DNA of 64,000 bases from assembly GCF_002887775.1 (NCBI RefSeq), contig NZ_LOCM01000033.1, forward strand, positions 1-64,000. Direction: 5' to 3'. The notes below the pieces were generated by a model, which worked only from the letters and a program-made list of their open reading frames with translations, was not told the origin of the DNA and did no database searches. The position numbers and the translations under genes were made by a program. Below, piece by piece: positions 1 to 10,231 of this stretch. Position 1 is the stretch's first letter. Each line of letters begins with the position of its first letter. The stretch comes from Streptococcus penaeicida. Its GTDB lineage: Bacteria; Bacillota; Bacilli; Lactobacillales; Streptococcaceae.

Positions 1-61
1 AATTGGCTTGAACACCTATATTGTACCGCGTTAGGAGTCTTTTGGGTATAACCTTTGATGC

Positions 62-92
62 ACACCCGCATAGCGGGTGGTTTTTTGTTTCA
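62..92 (+). terminator. Rho-independent terminator of an upstream + strand gene
   Basis: A CACCCGC / GCGGGTG hairpin is followed by a run of six T. It implies that a + strand gene ends just before it. Two frames are open from the left edge, with stops near 33 and 51, but too little is present to name the gene. A second small hairpin (GTTTCAC / GTGAAAC) follows directly. Confidence 0.75.
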
Positions 93-133
93 CACCTTCG
101 GAGTGAAACGGACTAAAAGTCACATAACAAAAA

Positions 134-157
134 AATGCACTCCAAAGGAGTGCATTA
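134..157 (-). terminator. Terminator of leuS
   Basis: AATGCACTCC / GGAGTGCATT is a perfect stem with a three-base loop. On the minus strand it is followed by a T run, about 50 bases past the leuS stop codon. Confidence 0.85.
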
Positions 158-206
158 CATCATTACTATTTTTAACTTATCTCGTCAAAGCTGAAAGCTG
201 AATCTC

Positions 207-2707
207 TTACTTAACAACAATATTCACTAATTTATTAGGAACAGCAATCACTTTGATCACTTCTTTACCGGCGATCTCAGCTTGAACTTTGTCATTTGCT
301 AGTGCTTCAGCTTCTAGTTGATCTTTCGGTAGGTCCTTAGCAACCATAAGTTTTGCTTTAACTTTACCTTTAATTTGGACGACAATTTCCACTTCGTTTT
401 CAACCAGTTTGCTGTCATCCCAAACTGGCCATGCCACATGTGCTAGTGATTCTTCACTGCCTGTCACTTGAGACCAAAGTTCTTCACCCAAGTGAGGTGC
501 GAATGGGGCAATTAATTGGATAAAGCCTTTGGCATAGTCGACAAATAGACTTTCCTCTTTATTGGCTGCATTAATGAAAATCATCAACTGAGCGATGGCT
601 GTATTGAATTTCATGGATTCAATTTGTTCGGTAACAGCTTTAACTGTTTCGTGGTAAACCTTGTCCAAGGCTCCGCTATTCTCAGCCACCAAAGCCTTAG
701 TCGTAATTAAACGGTAAACGCGGTCTAGGAACTTACGGCTACCTTCAAGACCTTCTTCAGACCAAGCGATTGAAGCATCCAATGGTCCCATGAACATTTC
801 GTAAACACGAAGGGTATCAGCACCATACTGCTCAACAACATCATCAGGATTGACAACGTTTTTGAGGGATTTAGACATCTTAGCCGGAGCTTGTTCTAAT
901 TCTTCGCCAGTTTCCATATGGAAGAATGACCCGTCACGTTTTTCAACCTTATCGGTCGCCACAAGGGCACCACGGTGATCACGGTAACTAGTTCCCAAAA
1001 TCATTCCTTGGTTAAAGAGTTTTTGGAATGGCTCTTTAGTTGGCACAACACCCAAATCATAGAGCACTTTATGCCAGAAACGAGCATAGAGCAAGTGAAG
1101 CACAGCATGTTCAGCACCACCCACGTAAATATCAACCGGCAACCATTGTTTCAACAATTCTGGATCTGCCAAAGCTTGGTCGTTTTTAGGGTCGATATAG
1201 CGTAAATAGTACCAGCTAGAACCAGCCCATTGTGGCATGGTATTGGTCTCGCGACGGCCTTTAACGCCGTCCTCGCGCGTCACTTCTAACCAATCAGTAA
1301 GATTAGCCAAAGGCGACTCACCAGTCCCTGAAGGTCGAATATCTTTAGTGACAGGAAGAATTAATGGTAGCTGATCTTCTGGTACAGCAGTTGAGGTCCC
1401 ATCTTCCCAATGAATAATTGGAATTGGTTCACCCCAATAACGTTGACGTGAGAAGAGCCAGTCGCGGAGGCGGTAAGTGACTTTTTCATTACCCACTTGA
1501 TTTTCTTCCAACCAAGCAACCATTTTGGCAATAGCTTCTTCCTTATTAAGTCCATTTAGGAAGTCAGAATTGATGTGCAAACCATCTTCAGTATAAGCTG
1601 CTTCTTGGACATTGCCGCCTTCTAAAACAGGAATGATATCTAGATTGAATTGCTTGGCAAATTCCCAGTCACGTTCATCATGGGCTGGTACAGCATGATG
1701 GCACCTGTACCATAGCTAGCAAGCACGTAGTCAGCAATCCAAATTGGCATTTCTTGTCCGTTGACAGGGTTAATGGCGTAACTACCAGTCCAAACACCTG
1801 TTTTTTCTTTAGCCAAATCAGTACGGGCTAAATCTGATTTCAGACTTGCTTGGCGTTTGTATTCTACCACGGCTTCAGCTTGCTCTTCTGTAGTGATGGC
1901 ATCAACAAGCGCATGCTCTGGTGCAAGGACCGCATAAGTTGCTCCAAACAAGGTATCAGGACGAGTGGTAAAGACAGTGAAATTTTCCTCTGAATCTTTA
2001 ACCGTAAATGTCACGTTAGCACCGACTGATTTGCCAATCCAGTTTCTTTGCATGTCCTTGATGGACTCAGGCCAATCCACTTCTTCAAGGTCTTCAAGAA
2101 GGCGTTCAGCATAGGCTGTGATTTTAAGCATCCATTGACGCATTGGTTTACGGACAACTGGATAGCCGCCACGTTCTGAAGTGCCATCAGGCAAGACTTC
2201 TTCATTGGCAATGGCTGTGCCAAGTTCTTCAACCCAGTTGACAGGAACTTCAGCTTCATAAGCCAAACCTTTTTCATAGAGTTTTGTGAAAATCCATTGT
2301 GTCCACTTGTAATAGTTTGGATCAGTCGTGTTCACCTCACGATCCCAGTCATAAGAAAAACCAAGTGCATTAATCTGACGCTTGAAGTTGGCAATGTTTT
2401 CGGCTGTAAATTCAGCTGGGTCATTACCAGTATCCATAGCATATTGTTCAGCTGGTAACCCAAAGGCATCCCAACCCATTGGATGAAGAACATTGTAGCC
2501 TTGAGAACGTTTGAAACGGCTCAAGATATCAGTTGCTGTATAGCCTTCTGGGTGACCAACGTGGAGACCAGCTCCTGAAGGATATGGAAACATATCTAAA
2601 GCATAAAATTTAGGTTTTGATGCGTCCATACCTGTTTTGAAAGTATGGTTTTTAGCCCAGTAGGCTTGCCATTTTGGCTCTATTTCTTTGTGATTATAAA
2701 AAGTCAT
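207..2707 (-). CDS. leuS: Leucyl-tRNA synthetase (one-base frameshift as given)
   Basis: Class I aminoacyl-tRNA synthetase that charges tRNA-Leu in the cytoplasm. The N-terminal part shows [16 protein letters not shown] (HIGH-type motif, about residues 41-56) and the C-terminal part shows AKMSKSLKN (KMSKS loop). The editing domain lies between them, and the C-terminal end has the anticodon-binding region. As given, the gene is two open frames: 2707-1640, ending in a nonsense tail after YGTGAIM, and 1580-207. Restoring one G near 1693 (ATGCTG to ATGGCTG) gives [12 protein letters not shown] and a single 833-residue protein of normal length. Because leuS should be essential, a sequencing error is more likely than a pseudogene. 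The start has a GGGAG site upstream. Confidence 0.95.
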
Positions 2708-2744
2708 ATGGAATCTCCCATGTCAAAAAGTCTAGTTCTTTTTA

Positions 2745-2755
2745 TTATAGCACGA
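2745..2755 (-). promoter_or_regulatory. Extended -10 promoter of leuS
   Basis: On the minus strand TATAAT is preceded by TGC, an extended -10 element, about 40 bases upstream of the leuS start. No convincing -35 was seen at normal spacing. No T-box leader is visible between this and the start codon. Confidence 0.45.
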
Positions 2756-2810
2756 ATTAAGTGGTTAATAAATGGTCAATATGGCTATATCTGAGGTCTT
2801 TTGTAAAGAA

Positions 2811-2834
2811 AAAACGAGTCAATGACCCGTTTTC
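2811..2834 (-). terminator. Terminator after the YheO-type regulator
   Basis: On the minus strand AACGGGTC / GACTCGTT pairs around a three-base loop and is followed by six T, directly after the 2848 stop codon. Confidence 0.8.
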
Positions 2835-2847
2835 CTAAAATTAACCA

Positions 2848-3534
2848 TCATTTCCCTTCAATGTCATCCTGACGAACGATTTGAATGTATTTATAGATGG
2901 AAACCTCTGACATGCGAAATGCCTCCGCTACCTTAGAAACGGCATCTTTCAAATCGAAGAAGCCTTTTTGATTGAGAAATTTCACAATGGCTAATTTTTC
3001 TGTTCTTGTTAAATTGTATTTGCGAAGAACTTTACCCTTGGCTTCTTTGGCAATTGTGGCTTCAATGAGATTTTCAGCCGTTGAATAGAAGTTTTCAGTG
3101 ACCTCTTCTGTCATACTTACTGACTTCTCTTCTTTATTATCCATCAAGTCCTGCAGGCAGGATAGGCTTTCTTTGAATAAACTTTGCAACTGTTGCAACT
3201 TGCTCTTGTCCGCATTCATGCAAATCATCCCAACCAATTCGGCTTGCGCATTTTTGATAAAGAAACTAGAAGAATAGAGTTCCCGACCATTTATGGTTTT
3301 ACTGCGATAATTGACAACATAGTCTTGCGTCAAATAGCGTTTGTCTTTTAAAACTTCAAAGACAAAATCGGTAGCAGGAGCACCAATTTCCCTGCCAGAC
3401 AAATTATTCTTGATGTAAACCAAGGAATGATCAAAGCCTTGACTAAAGTCTTGCAAGACAATTTCTGTATCTTTACCTAGCATATCAGCTAAGAAATTAA
3501 GAATTGGAATATAATGTTTTACCATTGAATGCAT
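2848..3534 (-). CDS. YheO-family (DauR-like) transcriptional regulator
   Basis: 228 residues. The first half matches the YheO-type PAS-like sensor domain (HYIPILNFLADMLGKDTEIV; residues about 4-125). The last 60 residues form a helix-turn-helix of the HTH_22 type (LAIVKFLNQKGFFDLKDAVS, then VSIYKYIQ). I chose the ATG at 3534 because GGAGG lies five bases before it. It is the last gene of an operon with a permease, a RidA protein, a PLP enzyme and an M20 peptidase, so it probably controls that amino-acid-related operon. The family includes regulators such as DauR. The ligand is unknown. Confidence 0.75.
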   Translation of the reverse strand: MHSMVKHYIPILNFLADMLGKDTEIVLQDFSQGFDHSLVYIKNNLSGREIGAPATDFVFEVLKDKRYLTQDYVVNYRSKTINGRELYSSSFFIKNAQAELVGMICMNADKSKLQQLQSLFKESLSCLQDLMDNKEEKSVSMTEEVTENFYSTAENLIEATIAKEAKGKVLRKYNLTRTEKLAIVKFLNQKGFFDLKDAVSKVAEAFRMSEVSIYKYIQIVRQDDIEGK

Positions 3535-3592
3535 AAGAACCTCCAATAATAGTTTTATCATATTCTAATCTAAATCTCAATTCTTTTTAGAA

Positions 3593-5016
3593 TTACTGGC
3601 AAAGAAGTTCTTGAAGAGCTCTGGCATAAATAGCTGTCGTTTTGGCTAAATCCTCCAAATAGATATGTTCATCAGCTTGATGCATGCTATCTATGCGATG
3701 GGGAAAGAGGGCACCAAAACCTACTCCCTCAGGCATTAATCTTGCATAGGTGGCTCCACTGATAACCTGTTGGTAAGCCTCAAAACCCGTTTCCTCCTCA
3801 TATATCTGCAAGAGTTTTTCAACCATGGGATGCTTGATATCCAGATAGTGGGGAGCATGCTTCTCTGTCAGTTCTACTTGGAGATTATGGATAGAAGCGT
3901 AACTTTCTAAGCTCTTCCTGATTCTTTCAATACGCGTCGTTTGCGGATAACGACAATCAATCAGGATATAGCCCCCATTTTCCCTAGCATAATGCAGATG
4001 CCAGGGTTAATACTAAGTTTTCCCATTAGCTGATCTTCAGAGTCGATACCTAAACGATCACCCTCAAAATCAAGATGCAGCTCTTGTCCTAGCAAGGTCA
4101 GAAAAGACTGTTCCGACGGACTAGCGAAAGGATAGTCCAATAGGAATTTAGCCAAATAGCTGGCCGCATTAATACCCTCTTGGACTTTTGAAGCATGAGC
4201 TGCTTTTCCTTGTAAATAAAGGGTAATGACATCCTCTTCAATCTCAATATCCCCCTTCAAACAGGGATTCTTGGCTAGAAAATAAGCAAAATCATCTTTT
4301 AAGTAATGCGCATGAGGACAGAAAATTCTTGCCTGAGCTTCTTGTGGAACCATGTTGACAACTAAACCGGCATCAAAGCTCAGCAACTGATAACTTGATT
4401 TTGACGTAATGTCAGCTCCCACAATAATCTTAATCTTGGCGTTCCCTTTTTCACCATTAACAATTGGAAAATAAGCATCCGGAACAATACCTTGCTTTGG
4501 TAAGGGAGAATGCTCTTGATAGTATTTCATACAGGTCCAATCCCGTTCTTCATCACTACCAACAATCATTTTGATTTTTTTCTGGTGGGAATAGCCCTGC
4601 TCCTTGAGCAGTTTCATAGCAAAAAGCATGGCCATCAAGGGACCCTTATCATCCAAGGCTCCGCGAGCAAAGAGTTTACCGTCTTCAATCAAGGGTTCAA
4701 AAGGAGGAGAATGCCAGCCCTGACCCGCTGGGACCACATCCACATGGGCCAGAATTCCAAATGCATCTTCTTCATCGCCCTCACCCCATGTTAAGACTGC
4801 TAGAAGATTGCCGACAAGTTCACAGTCAAAGCCATAGTCTCTGGCAATCTGACAAAAGGCTATAAGGGCTTCTTTAGCCCCCGGTCCCAGAGGACAGTCT
4901 TCAGTAGCCAAATTATCTTCTCTGACTGATGGAATCTGTAAGAGGGTAATCAAATCTCTTAGAAGTATGCTTTCTTCTTTTTCAATCAATTCTAGCCAAT
5001 TTGGCTCTTTGTGCAT
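3593..5016 (-). CDS. M20 family dipeptidase (PepV-like), one-base frameshift as given
   Basis: Zinc-dependent dipeptidase of the M20/PepV type. The metal-site motifs are visible: GILAHVDVVPAGQGW, ARGALDDKGPLMAM and VGSDEERDW. The frame breaks near 3994: after INPGIC the protein runs into a false tail. Adding one base (TGCAT to TGCCAT) restores HYARENGGYILIDCRYP and joins the C-terminal part 3826-3593. The restored protein is about 474 residues, normal for PepV. The start ATG overlaps the end of the upstream PLP gene by 25 bases and has an AAGGAG site, so translation is coupled. It may release amino acids for the PLP enzyme upstream. Confidence 0.8.
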
Positions 5017-6176
5017 TCTAACTCCTTTCCATCGTCTTCATCTGCTAAAGCTTGTTTTAAATCGACTATCAGATCTTCGCTATCCTCAATGCCGCAAGAC
5101 AAGCGTAGCAAGGTGTCGCTAACTCCCTGCTCAGCTCTTTCCTCAGGAGTCAAACACGCATGAGACATGGTGGCAGGATGCGAAATAATGGACTCAACCC
5201 CTCCTAGACTGACCGCTAAAATGGGAATGGTCATTTTTTCAGTAAAGTTCTGAACAGCCTCTTTATCCTCCAGTTCAAAGGATAAAACTGCCCCACCATT
5301 TGTTGCTTGTTTTGCCTGAATCTGACAGGCCTCGGCATCTCCAATAGTTGGATAGTATAGTTTTTTAATCTTTGGATGCTTTGCTAGAAAGGCTGCGATG
5401 GCTTCCGCATTTTTAACCGCTTTGGCCATTCGAATCCCCATTGTTTTCATCCCTCGAAGAATCAACCAAGTATCTTGAATGCCTAAGACAGCACCAAAAT
5501 TCTTTTGATAGAGTTGTAAACGCTCATAAATCTGATCATTATTGGTTGCTACCATGCCTGCGACAACATCACTATGACCATTCACAAACTTGGTCAGGCT
5601 CTCACAGACGATATCAACACCAAGAGCTAAAGGATTCTGATATAAAGCCGTCATATAGGTATTATCTGCTACTGTCAAAATGTTATCTTCTTTTGCCAAG
5701 ATAACAAGTGCTTGGATGTCCGTCACTTTAAGGAGTGGATTTGATGGGGTTTCCAAATAAATCATTCTTGTCTTTGGACAAATGAGCGCCTTTACAGCTT
5801 CCAAATCCGTCATATCAACAAAAGAATAACGAATACCATAATGAGGCAATATCTCAGTCACAAATTGACAAGTCCCACCGTAAACTTCCTTAGGTAAAAT
5901 CAAATGGTCACCTGCTTCTAAGAGCATAAGGACGGAAGATATAGCTGCCATCCCTGAAGAGAAAACCAAGGCGTGCTTACTCTTTTCTAGGGCAGCCATC
6001 CCTTCTTCCAAAGCATCTCTAGTTGGATTTGAAAAACGGCTGTATTGATAAGTCTGCTTTGGGCCATAGAGCTTCCGATTATGAAAGGTAGAGGTTTGAT
6101 AGATGGGAATTGAAGCCACCCCCGTATGGGAATCTAGGACTGGATAATCATGTAGCAAAGCTGTATCAATCCCCAT
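4992..6176 (-). CDS. Cys/Met-metabolism PLP-dependent lyase
   Basis: 394 residues of the cystathionine gamma-synthase/lyase and methionine gamma-lyase fold-type I family. The motif YSRFSNPTRDALEEGMAALE and the PLP lysine (K196 in CESLTKFVNGHSD, which binds the cofactor as a Schiff base) are intact. I start at ATG 6176, with a clean GGAGGT five bases upstream; it overlaps the ridA stop. Enzymes of this group eliminate sulfur groups and release enamine/imine intermediates, which is what RidA proteins clear, so the neighbouring ridA fits. Whether it acts on cystathionine, methionine or another substrate cannot be read from sequence. Confidence 0.8.
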   Translation of the reverse strand: MGIDTALLHDYPVLDSHTGVASIPIYQTSTFHNRKLYGPKQTYQYSRFSNPTRDALEEGMAALEKSKHALVFSSGMAAISSVLMLLEAGDHLILPKEVYGGTCQFVTEILPHYGIRYSFVDMTDLEAVKALICPKTRMIYLETPSNPLLKVTDIQALVILAKEDNILTVADNTYMTALYQNPLALGVDIVCESLTKFVNGHSDVVAGMVATNNDQIYERLQLYQKNFGAVLGIQDTWLILRGMKTMGIRMAKAVKNAEAIAAFLAKHPKIKKLYYPTIGDAEACQIQAKQATNGGAVLSFELEDKEAVQNFTEKMTIPILAVSLGGVESIISHPATMSHACLTPEERAEQGVSDTLLRLSCGIEDSEDLIVDLKQALADEDDGKELECTKSQIG

Positions 6177-6555
6177 TTGCCACCTCCGCAATTACTTCGA
6201 TTTCAACCAAAGCTCCCATAGGTAGCTCTTTTACAGCAAAAGCAGTTCTAGCAGGAAAAGATTCTTTAAAAAATCCTGAATAGACCTTATCAAAGGTCGG
6301 AAAATCCGAAATGGACTGTTAAAAAACAGTAACTTTAAGAATATCTTCCAGAGAGCTTCCATTATCTTCTAAAAGAGATTGAATGTTCTTCATAGACTGC
6401 TCTACTTGCCAAGCTATCGATTCTGGCTGATCGATTTGTCCAGCTAAGGGATTAATAGGTAATTGACCTGATGTCAAAATCAAGTTTCCAGATTGACTGG
6501 CAGGGGAATAAGCACCAACGGCTTTAGGAATGTGTTCACTTCTTAAACGTTTCAT
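6166..6555 (-). pseudogene. RidA-family enamine/imine deaminase with an in-frame stop
   Basis: The N-terminal 78 residues (IPKAVGAYSPASQSGNLILT) and the C-terminal half (FPARTAFAVKELPMGALVEI, with the conserved Arg of the YPAR-type motif) are typical of RidA, which hydrolyses reactive enamines made by PLP enzymes. A TAA at 6319-6321 interrupts the gene without changing frame. In relatives that position is usually Leu, so TTA to TAA is the simplest explanation. Both sides align without a gap, so this differs from the single-base indels seen elsewhere in the window. The gene sits between the permease remnant and the PLP gene. Confidence 0.75.
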
Positions 6556-6575
6556 TTATTATCCTCTTTCTAGTC

Positions 6576-7805
6576 CTATTTTTTTAGTTTTATCTTGCTT
6601 TTATGCCAAATAAGCATGCCAATTGGCAAGATAACATAGCCGATAATCATGGCTGTGATGGCGAAGGTATTTGGTACCAGACTGCCATCTGGCCCTTGGA
6701 CCGTGAATTGTTGCACCCAATTAAACTTATAGAGCAAGACCAGGGTAAAAAGCAGAGCCCCGATCGGAATCAGTAAATCTACCACTACATTCTTTGATAC
6801 CCCTTTTAAGATTTCTCCCTTTTCTTTCCCAAAATAGAAAACAATAACCGCAAGTGGAACAATAATAAATTGGATGAAGCGGGAAATAGAGGAGAGAACG
6901 ATGATACTTGTCATATTAAAGGCAAAAGCCATAGGGAGCAAAATGGCGATCCCAATGGTAACCATGAAGGCTGTGAGCGGGAAGCCCTTGTTGGTTCTTT
7001 TAGCAAAGATTTGGGGGATTTGTTTTTGAATAGCCATAGCTTCTAAGATACGTGGGGTATGGAAGGAAGCTGCGACATTAATACCAAACATGGAAATTAG
7101 GGCCCCTAGTATAATCAACATGCGGATGAAAGGATTGTCGAAAACATCGGCCAAGGCAACGACTTGAGTGGACTGAACGATTGCTTGAGGATTAACCATC
7201 ATGCAATTCCGACAATGCCAATATAAATAACAGCAATGATGGCAATTGCTAAAGGAATGGCTCTAGGCAGGTTAACTTCAGGTTTCTCCATATCTTCAGA
7301 ACCACTGGCTACACTTTCAAATCCTGTAAAGGCATAAAAAGGCAGCAATAATAGCCATAACCCAAGTCGATAAATCCATCTGCGAGCCAAGTGTTTGTCC
7401 ACCAGCATCCTTTAGCTGACTGATGTTAGCAAAGTTATTGATGCCAAAGCCTAAAGTCAGGACTAGACCCACAGCAATAGTAATAACCAGTGCCCCTAGT
7501 TTACCAATTATCGATAAATTATTAATCCATTCAAAGAGCTTGGTTCCTGACAAATTGACCAACAAGAGCAAGGTCATCAAACAAATAAAACCAATGGTAA
7601 TATTTCCGATATTGTTGCTGTCACACTTGATAATGGTTAGAACAGTCTTGACTACACCAGTCCCCATGACGCCCCAAGCGATACTAGCCGCAATATAACG
7701 GGTAATACCAACATAAAATCCTAAATCATCGCCAAAAGCTGCTTTGGTATAAGCATAGGCTGCACCGCCATTGGCAACATACTTAGCCGCAGCTGCAAAA
7801 TCAAT
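6576..7805 (-). pseudogene. APC-superfamily amino-acid permease, N-terminus missing, two frameshifts
   Basis: Polytopic permease remnant. The segments join as: VANGGAAYAYTKAAFG (from about 7800), then TVLTIIKCDSNNIGN to TWVMAIIAAF, a T4 to T5 insertion near 7337, then YAFTGFESVASGSEDMEKPE, an AA to A loss near 7202, then MMVNPQAIVQSTQ to the stop at 6576. FTGFESVASGSEDM and RAIPLAI are typical of APC amino-acid transporters. The first two or so helices are absent, because the reading frame is fused out of frame to a C26 hydrolase start at about 7803. There is no start codon for the permease, so it is probably non-functional even if both indels are errors. Confidence 0.75.
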
Positions 7806-7969
7806 GGATTATTAGTCACCGGTAAAACTAAGGGAATTCCTCCATTTTTACTAATTGCAGACACGTAGTCTTCATTAACATACGAGCGATGATAACCAGG
7901 AAACATACCACCCTGATCCACAATAATGCTTGCAGAAATACCAATAATAGGAACTTTTTCTTTCGCCAT
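7800..7969 (-). pseudogene. 5' fragment of a C26 (PuuD-like) gamma-glutamyl hydrolase
   Basis: The first 50 or so residues (KVPIIGISASII, GYHRSYVNEDYV, SKNGGIPLVLPVTNN) match the N-terminus of class I glutamine-amidotransferase-like gamma-glutamyl-GABA hydrolases. The match stops at about 7803, where the DNA continues as the middle of an APC permease in another frame. The catalytic Cys and His regions (roughly 180 residues) are gone. This looks like a deletion that removed the 3' part of this gene and the 5' part of the permease. Confidence 0.7.
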
Positions 7970-8109
7970 ATCCAACTACTTATAAATTATTATATTTTTA
8001 TAAACATTTATAATTTCATTATACACATTTCTTTTTCTTTTTCAATCTTTTTATAATAAATTAGAAAAGTTGTTTAATTAAATTCAAATTTGTCGTTTTG
8101 AGAACAAAA

Positions 8110-8130
8110 AAACGAGCCTTAGACTCGTTT
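8110..8130 (-). terminator. Terminator of the GA-module surface protein gene
   Basis: AAACGAG / CTCGTTT stem with a seven-base loop. On the minus strand it is followed by a T run, just past the 8142 stop codon. Confidence 0.8.
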
Positions 8131-8141
8131 CTTATATCAAA

Positions 8142-9463
8142 TTAGTTTTCTTTTTTCTTTTTAATAGAACCATAAGTCAGCATTGTTGAAGCGGCAACAA
8201 TAGAAGCGGCGCTTGCAAGGAGAAGGTTATGCATGTCTTTTTCACCTGTTGAAGGTAAGATATGTCCTTTAACTGCTTTAGATGATGGCGCACTTGGCAT
8301 ACTTTGAGCACCTTTTGCCCCAAGTCCTTGTCCTTGACCTTTATGGTCTTCCTTAGCTTTATTTTCAGGAAGAGCTTGTTGGTCAGCTTCTTTTTGCTCA
8401 GGAAGTTCAGGTGTTTTAACATCCTTAACGTCTTCTTTAACTTTTCCTGCTTCTTCAGCCTTGCTTTCTTCTTCTGCCTTAGCCTTAGGCATCTTCGCTA
8501 AGATTTCATCGACCGTTTTTTCACTTTCGAGGTATTTGGCTAAATCTTTAGTTGCTTCTTTCTTAACGTTTTCTTTGAGGGACGGTAAGAGTTGACGCAT
8601 TAACTCTTTAACACCTTCCACAGTTTTAGCCTTCTTAATGCGTTTCAAGTAGAATGAACTTGCACCATAGTTCTTCAAGCTTCTTCCGCTTCTTTTTGGG
8701 CATCTTCAAGTTCTTTAGCTTTATCATCTACTTCTTCCTTGGCTTGATCTGGTTCTAAATCAGCATCCTGCTCTTGACTAGCACTATTCTCAGGGTCCAC
8801 TCCAGTAGCTGAATCAGTTTTTTCCTCACTAGCTTTCCCAGCCTCTGCATAGGGTACAAATTCCCAATTCCCAACAAGGTTGATGGCTTCGCCGTCTGCA
8901 GGTGCTTCAAACTCATCTCCAATATCACTTAGATCCAAGTTTTCATCTTTAGTAACTCGCATCCAACCTTTAAAATGCCACTCGCCAGCTAATGTCTTAA
9001 TTGTAGTATCAATTTTTGGTAATTTGATTAGATCACCAGCTTGAGCATCAAAAGCTTTGGGAAGTGTGACTAAATGTCCCAAACTTTCTGGTAAATTGAA
9101 ATCTTGTTGGTTAGCAAAAGTGTATGAGACATGAGATTTAACGCCCTTAACTTTTTCAAGCTTTCCAGCTTCTTCAAGTTTAGCTGCCTCTTTTGCTTTT
9201 ACTTCTTCTTTTTCTTTTTTAGACAAAATTTGGGAAGTTTCTTTCTTATCCATTGAAGAACCATTTTCTAAAGAAGCTTTACTTACTATTTCGCTTTCTT
9301 TTCCAGAATTTGTTGCTCCTTGAGACTGTGCAGCACTTGTAACTTGTGATGCCGTATCATCTGCTGCGACGCTAGCACCTCCAATAATAAATGCAGCTGA
9401 GACGGATGCTAATCCACAAGCTGATTTACGGAGATAATATTTCATAAGTTTTTTGTCTTTCAT
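8142..9463 (-). CDS. LPXTG surface protein with SHIRT-like domain and albumin-binding GA module (frameshifted)
   Basis: Cell-wall-anchored protein of about 440 residues after repair. It has a YSIRK-like signal peptide (YYLRKSACGLASVSAAF). A domain ending in GEWHFKGW and NLVGNWEFVP resembles the streptococcal SHIRT fold. A long Glu/Lys/Ala-rich region follows. Next come LKNYGASSFYLKRIKKAK and TVEGVKEL, an excellent match to the albumin-binding GA module of protein G/PAB. The protein ends with LPSTGEKD, a hydrophobic segment and a Lys-rich tail for sortase A. As given, the frame breaks near 8677 inside the helix before the GA module; one extra T (CTTG to CTTTG) restores it. AGAGG precedes the start. 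Host albumin binding is an inference from the GA module. Confidence 0.85.
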
Positions 9464-9618
9464 TGCGACCTCTTTTTCTATAAAATTAGATTTTTCTAAT
9501 CATAATCAATGATTATATTAATATTATTATAGAGTTAGTTTAAGATTAAGTCAAGATTAATTGCCGATATTTATATTTTAATTAGATTACAAAACGATAT
9601 CAAAATTAAAACAAAAAA

Positions 9619-9646
9619 AAGCCTATTACCTCAAGGTAACAAGCTT
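9619..9646 (-). terminator. Terminator of nusG
   Basis: AAGC..TTACC / GGTAA..GCTT hairpin. On the minus strand it is followed by eight T. Confidence 0.85.
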
Positions 9647-9665
9647 TTTGGTTTTTAATCTTATA

Positions 9666-10211
9666 TTAATTTTGAATTTCAGCAATTTGGTAAAGTTCAA
9701 CTTCCGCAATGGTTTCTGAACCAAACATGTTCAACATTAATTTAACCTTGTTGTTTTCAATTTCCACAACACGGCCTTCTTGTCCCATAAAGGCACCATC
9801 AATAATTTGAACGACATCACCTTCTTTGATATTAGTATCAAAGACATCAATGGTTTGACCCATTGAAAGAAGGATTGCACGAATTTCTTCTTCAAGTAAT
9901 GGGGTTGGTTTTGAACGGTTTCCGTGAGATCCAACGAAACCAGTTACGTTTGGCGTATTACGGACAACAAACCAGGCTTCATCAGTCATTACCATTTCCA
10001 CTAGGACATAACCTGGGAAGCGATTTTCTTCAATCTCCTTTGTTTGACCGTTTTTCTCAACGTTTACGGTTTGGGTTGGGATTTCAACGCGTAAAATGTT
10101 ATCTAACATATTGTATGTTTGAGCACGTTGCAAAAGATTTTCTTTGACTTTGTTTTCATAACCAGAATAGGTTTGAAGAACAAACCAACCTTTATCGAAT
10201 GAATCTAACAT
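9666..10211 (-). CDS. nusG: Transcription termination/antitermination factor NusG
   Basis: 181 residues. The N-terminal NGN domain has WFVLQTYSGYENKVKENL and RFPGYVLVEMVM; the C-terminal KOW domain (GDVVQIIDGAFMGQEGRVVE) is intact. It binds RNA polymerase and links it to the ribosome and Rho. I prefer ATG 10211 (MLDSFDKGW) over the ATG at 10226, because AAAGGA lies at the right distance and streptococcal NusG proteins start there. A terminator hairpin abuts its ribosome-binding site. Confidence 0.95.
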   Translation of the reverse strand: MLDSFDKGWFVLQTYSGYENKVKENLLQRAQTYNMLDNILRVEIPTQTVNVEKNGQTKEIEENRFPGYVLVEMVMTDEAWFVVRNTPNVTGFVGSHGNRSKPTPLLEEEIRAILLSMGQTIDVFDTNIKEGDVVQIIDGAFMGQEGRVVEIENNKVKLMLNMFGSETIAEVELYQIAEIQN

Positions 10212-10231
10212 ATATTTTCCTTTCATCAGAA

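Noticed and set aside
15..35. T-box-like TACCGCG sequence near the left edge
   Set aside because: The core is imperfect, no specifier stem can be seen, and the terminator after it leads to no + strand gene; leuS is convergent. It is more likely the 3' end of a coding region.
1640..1700. Programmed frameshift in leuS (and likewise groEL)
   Set aside because: There is no slippery heptamer or downstream structure, other bacteria do not use one here, and the same kind of one-base loss recurs across the window.
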